NCBI GenBank assembly: GCA_017642585.1 | Contig: JAGCOR010000020.1 | Location: 52,714 to 116,713 of the forward strand | From: Alphaproteobacteria bacterium | GTDB lineage: Bacteria; Pseudomonadota; Alphaproteobacteria; Rs-D84 | Reading direction: 5' to 3' | DNA: 64,000 nt | Shown here: positions 61,059 to 64,000 of the stretch, one piece after another | How positions within the stretch are numbered: the stretch's first letter is position 1 | How the letters are laid out: each line of letters opens with the position of its first letter | Made by a program: the position numbers and the translations under genes | The notes under the pieces: generated by a model | What the model was told of the DNA's origin: nothing | Databases searched by the model: none | What the model saw: only the letters and a program-made list of their open reading frames with translations

Positions 61059-61517
61059 TTATTTGTCAATATGTTTCTGGCGACGCAGAGCAAAAAAAGC
61101 TCGCAACATTTCCGCAGATTTATCCGCGTATTCAGGCATTTGGATAATATTTGGTTTCCACAGGTGTTTATCTGTGTCGAAAATCTTTGAATTTGAAGTG
61201 ATTCCACCGCCCTTTTCATCTGTTGCTGCGAAATAAATGTTTTTTATCCGGGCAAAAGAAATTGCGGTTGCGCACATACTGCAAGGTTCCAAGGTTATAT
61301 AGATATCACAATCATCTAAAAATTTTGTCCCCAATTTTTTGCAGGCACGATTTATAGCGACAATTTCTGCGTGTAGTGTTGGATTTTTCGATTTTTGCAC
61401 CCTGTTTTCACCACGGGCTATGATTTTACCGTTATGAACAATCACGGCGCCAATTGGCACATCATCATGCAAAAAAGCCTTGTTGGCTAAAATAAATGCT
61501 TGATTCATAAAATTCAT
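61059..61517 (-). CDS. tadA: tRNA-specific adenosine deaminase TadA
   Basis: The 152-residue zinc deaminase converts A34 to inosine in tRNA-Arg (ACG). The zinc site is HAEIVAI plus LEPCSMCATAI (H-A-E and P-C-x-x-C). The ATG at 61517 and an in-frame ATG at 61508 both lack a good Shine-Dalgarno. Only 17 bp separate it from the divergent rsmD start. A general nucleoside deaminase is the alternative, but length and motif spacing fit TadA. Confidence 0.92.
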   Translation of the reverse strand: MNFMNQAFILANKAFLHDDVPIGAVIVHNGKIIARGENRVQKSKNPTLHAEIVAINRACKKLGTKFLDDCDIYITLEPCSMCATAISFARIKNIYFAATDEKGGGITSNSKIFDTDKHLWKPNIIQMPEYADKSAEMLRAFFALRRQKHIDK

Positions 61518-61534
61518 GCTTTACACTTTATAAC

Positions 61535-62086
61535 ATGAAATCAAATTTGCAAATCATTTCTGGAAAATATCGCGGTAAAAAGTTAGTTTTGCCGGATATG
61601 GCGCGCCCTACGCAAAATATGGCGCGTGGCGCGTTGTTTAATATGTTATTGGAAATACTTGATTTTTCTAAACCGTTAAAAGTTTGGGATGTGTTTGCTG
61701 GATCGGGCGCGTTTGGTTTGGAAAGTATATCACGATATAATGGTGCCCAGGTTGTTTTTACTGATAATGCAGATTCTTCCATCCAAACAATCAAGAAAAA
61801 TTTAATGTCCATAAACGAAAATGCGGTAATCGAAAAAACAGATGCTGTTTCGTGCATTGGCAAATTTGGCAAAGATGCAGATTTAATTTTCATAGACCCG
61901 CCCTATGCCGAATTTGAATTGGGAATGTTTTTTGTTAAAAAGATTACAAATATCGCGAAACCAGGCGCGGTTTTAATTTGGGAATTTGAAAACAATCAAA
62001 ATATGCCGAAAATAAATGACAAATGGGAATTATTGAAAGATAAAACCTATGGCCGTGCCAGATTTTTGATTTTAAGAAAACAATAA
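61535..62086 (+). CDS. rsmD: 16S rRNA m2G966 methyltransferase RsmD
   Basis: The 183-residue SAM-dependent enzyme has ISGKYRGKKLVLPDMARPTQNMARGALFN at the N-terminus (two stretches). The SAM motif is VWDVFAGSGAFGLESISR and the catalytic N2-guanine motif is FIDPPYAE. It methylates G966 in 16S rRNA. No Shine-Dalgarno is evident upstream, and the gene is divergent from tadA at 17 bp. Confidence 0.94.
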   Translation: MKSNLQIISGKYRGKKLVLPDMARPTQNMARGALFNMLLEILDFSKPLKVWDVFAGSGAFGLESISRYNGAQVVFTDNADSSIQTIKKNLMSINENAVIEKTDAVSCIGKFGKDADLIFIDPPYAEFELGMFFVKKITNIAKPGAVLIWEFENNQNMPKINDKWELLKDKTYGRARFLILRKQ

Positions 62087-62175
62087 GAAAATACTTGATT
62101 TTTTATAGATTTTAGTAAATAATATCGCCCAGTGCGACACCCTTGGAGGTCGCATAAAACAAAAAAGGATATAAA

Positions 62176-62805
62176 ATGGCTATTAAATTAAACGCTGAAA
62201 TTCGCAAAGTTGCTGGCAAGGGGGCCGCACGTGCAGTTCGCAATCACAAGAACATCCCTGCAGTTATCTATGGCGAAAAGAAAGAACCTGTGTCCATCGA
62301 ATTGAACGGACATGAATTTGAAATGTTGTTGGGACAACCTTCTTTGCGAACAAAATTGTTTGAAATTACTGTTTCAGGCAACAAAGAAGATGCTATGTTG
62401 ATGGATATTCAATATCATCCAGTTTCCGACAAAGTTGTTCACGTTGATTTCAAACGTATCAATGTTAAAGCGCCTGTTCACGTTGTGGTTCCTGTAGAAG
62501 TTATCAATACTGAAATTTCCAAAGGTATCAAATTGGGCGGTGTTTTGAACTTTGCTGTTCGTAAAGTTGCATTGGTTGGTTTGGTTGACGATATGCCTGA
62601 AAAAATCACTATTGATTTGGCAGATGTTAATATTGGCGATACAATCCATGGTTCTGATTTGGTTTTACCAAAAGGAATTACTTTGGGATTGCACATGGCA
62701 GATTTGGCATTTGCAACAATTGGTGGTAAAATGCCAGAAGAAGCAGATAACAAAGCTGCTGCTGCACAAGCTGCCGCTGCCGCTGCTGCTCCTGCAAAGA
62801 AATAA
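62176..62805 (+). CDS. rplY: 50S ribosomal protein L25 (Ctc, long form)
   Basis: The 209-residue protein binds 5S rRNA. It has the N-terminal L25 domain (KLNAEIRKVAGKGAARAVRN, IPAVIYGEKKEPVSIELNG) and the C-terminal TL5/Ctc beta domain (about 95-185). It ends in an Ala-rich tail (KAAAAQAAAAAAAPAKK), common in alphaproteobacterial Ctc. AAAAAGGATA precedes the ATG. Confidence 0.96.
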   Translation: MAIKLNAEIRKVAGKGAARAVRNHKNIPAVIYGEKKEPVSIELNGHEFEMLLGQPSLRTKLFEITVSGNKEDAMLMDIQYHPVSDKVVHVDFKRINVKAPVHVVVPVEVINTEISKGIKLGGVLNFAVRKVALVGLVDDMPEKITIDLADVNIGDTIHGSDLVLPKGITLGLHMADLAFATIGGKMPEEADNKAAAAQAAAAAAAPAKK

Positions 62806-62806
62806 T

Positions 62807-62821
62807 TTGTACATTGTACAA
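62807..62821. repeat. TTGTACA-T-TGTACAA palindrome
   Basis: Two perfect 7-bp inverted arms around one central base lie just after the rplY stop and before its terminator. It could be an operator or a small hairpin; no function is known. Confidence 0.4.
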
Positions 62822-62830
62822 GAGTTTAAG

Positions 62831-62856
62831 AAAACCGCCCTGTTGGGTGGTTTTTC
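62831..62856 (+). terminator. Intrinsic terminator of rplY
   Basis: ACCGCCC-TGTT-GGGTGGT (one G-U) is followed by five T. Confidence 0.85.
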
Positions 62857-62883
62857 TTATTCATATTTTTTTAAATTTGACCC

Positions 62884-62911
62884 CTTGAAATTGGTTTCAT
62901 AATAACTATAT
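62884..62911 (+). promoter_or_regulatory. Candidate heat-shock (RpoH) promoter of dnaK
   Basis: CTTGAAA starts at 62884. ACTATAT follows at 62905-62911, 17 bp after the CTTG. This fits the alphaproteobacterial RpoH pattern (CTTG, 17-18 bp, CYTATnT) at all but one position. Confidence 0.5.
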
Positions 62912-62955
62912 CAACAGCAAGCAAATTAAAATAACATTTTTTAAGGAGTAAAAAA

Positions 62956-64000
62956 ATGGCAAAAGTATTAGGTATTGATTTGGGTACAACAAATTCCGCT
63001 ATGGCTTTCATGGACGGAACTGATCCAAAAATTATCGAAAATTCAGAGGGACAACGTACAACACCATCTGTGGTTGCTTTGACAAACACTGGTGAACAAT
63101 TGGTTGGTATTACCGCCAAGAACCAAGCGGTTACAAATCCTGAAAATACAATCTATGAAATTAAACGTTTAATGGGTTTGCGTTTTGATAGTGAATCAGT
63201 CAAAGAAATTCAAAAACGCGTTCCTTATAAAATTGTAGCGGGCGACAATGGTGATGCTTGGGTTGAAATGGACGGTAAAAAATATGCCCCATCCCAGATT
63301 TCTGCTATGATTTTGTCTAAATTGAAGAAAGATGCCGAAAGTTATTTGGGCGAAACAATTACTGATGCAGTTATTACAGTTCCTGCTTATTTTAATGATT
63401 CTCAACGTCAGGCAACAAAAGACGCTGGTCGTATTGCGGGTTTAAATGTATTGCGTATTGTTAACGAACCAACCGCTGCGGCATTGGCCTATGGTTTGGA
63501 TAAAGACAAAGATGGCACTATCGCGGTTTACGATTTAGGTGGTGGAACATTCGATGTGTCCATTTTGGAAATCGTTGACGGTGTGTTCGAAGTGAAATCT
63601 ACAAACGGTGATACAGCAGTGGGTGGATCTGATTTTGATGCTCGCGTTTTGAAATATTTAATTGAAGAATTCAAAGGCCAAACAGGTATTGATTTGTCCA
63701 ACGATAAATTGGCTTTGCAACGTTTGAAAGAAGCAGCTGAAAAGGCAAAAATCGAATTGTCATCCAAGACAACAACTGAAATCAACCTGCCTTTCTTGAC
63801 TGCTGATGCAACTGGTCCAAAACATTTCAATACAACTTTGACACGTGCAAAATTGGAATCTTTGGTTGCTGATTTGATTGAAAAGACAATCGAACCTTGC
63901 AAGAAAGCTTTGAAAGATGCGGGGCTGACAACATCACAAATTAACGAAGTTATTTTGGTTGGTGGTCAAACACGTATGCCAAAGGTTGCAGAAACTGTGA
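62956..64000 (+). CDS. dnaK: Molecular chaperone DnaK (Hsp70), N-terminal part
   Basis: The first 348 residues are present; the gene runs off the right edge. It starts [20 protein letters not shown], with the phosphate-1 motif. [36 protein letters not shown] and [16 protein letters not shown] follow, all diagnostic for the Hsp70 ATPase domain. GAEVEIID-like sequence reads [18 protein letters not shown] here, as usual. AAGGAG lies 7-8 nt upstream of the ATG at 62956. The gene is preceded by a possible RpoH promoter. Whether dnaJ follows cannot be seen. Confidence 0.97.
   Translation, partial: MAKVLGIDLGTTNSAMAFMDGTDPKIIENSEGQRTTPSVVALTNTGEQLVGITAKNQAVTNPENTIYEIKRLMGLRFDSESVKEIQKRVPYKIVAGDNGDAWVEMDGKKYAPSQISAMILSKLKKDAESYLGETITDAVITVPAYFNDSQRQATKDAGRIAGLNVLRIVNEPTAAALAYGLDKDKDGTIAVYDLGGGTFDVSILEIVDGVFEVKSTNGDTAVGGSDFDARVLKYLIEEFKGQTGIDLSNDKLALQRLKEAAEKAKIELSSKTTTEINLPFLTADATGPKHFNTTLTRAKLESLVADLIEKTIEPCKKALKDAGLTTSQINEVILVGGQTRMPKVAETV

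Overview
This window comes from a low-GC, Gram-negative alphaproteobacterium. The best lineage marker is a full-length GcrA cell-cycle regulator (21272-21886). It is supported by an alphaproteobacterial-type XRE regulator (58199-58615), lipid A genes lpxA/lpxB, a tolQRA cluster and a dnaK promoter that resembles the alphaproteobacterial RpoH consensus. The A/T-rich DNA and many unrecognised secreted proteins fit an uncultured, possibly host-associated lineage. I cannot place it more precisely from sequence alone. No rRNA, CRISPR array, insertion sequence, integrase or phage gene was seen.

Layout. 1-3.1 kb: the start of an MFS transporter, a 0.8-kb AT-rich non-coding stretch with repeats, and a two-gene amino-sugar cassette (aminotransferase plus formyltransferase). 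3.1-12 kb: leuS, a YcgN-like cysteine-cluster protein, a tightly packed minus-strand unit (trmN6, M23 peptidase, bactofilin, rpiB), a polytopic membrane protein and lpxA-lpxB. 12-21.2 kb: the accessory-looking part. It holds a very large secreted Cys-rich protein, four tRNAs (Leu-CAG, Ala-CGC, Leu-TAA, Val-CAC), three small membrane proteins, and a minus-strand operon of a type A24 prepilin peptidase followed by unrecognised exported proteins. 21.2-31 kb: gcrA with a coiled-coil acidic membrane protein, then acpS, corA, adk, rpsA with a structured leader, and thyA. 31-45 kb: tig, rplM-rpsI, argS, a two-component system, ruvB, ybgC, tolQRA and the RNase P RNA. 45-54 kb: secA, dnaE, a GNAT protein, rsmH and a two-gene CPVC membrane module. 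54-58 kb: a second very large secreted Cys-rich protein, paralogous to the one at 12-14.6 kb, followed by another Cys-rich secreted protein. 58-64 kb: XRE regulator, gpmI, tadA, rsmD, rplY and the start of dnaK.

How it fits together. Most of the window is housekeeping (translation, envelope, replication, protein export). Against this background are two loci of large exported Cys-containing proteins with no family I recognise. One of them lies beside an operon headed by a prepilin peptidase, whose promoter overlaps that of gcrA and carries a GANTC site in the gcrA -35/-10 spacer. This is the best candidate here for an undescribed surface or secretion system under cell-cycle control. The link is inference and is marked as such below. 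Transcription units are mostly closed by intrinsic terminators that share an ACCGCC/GGCGGT stem.
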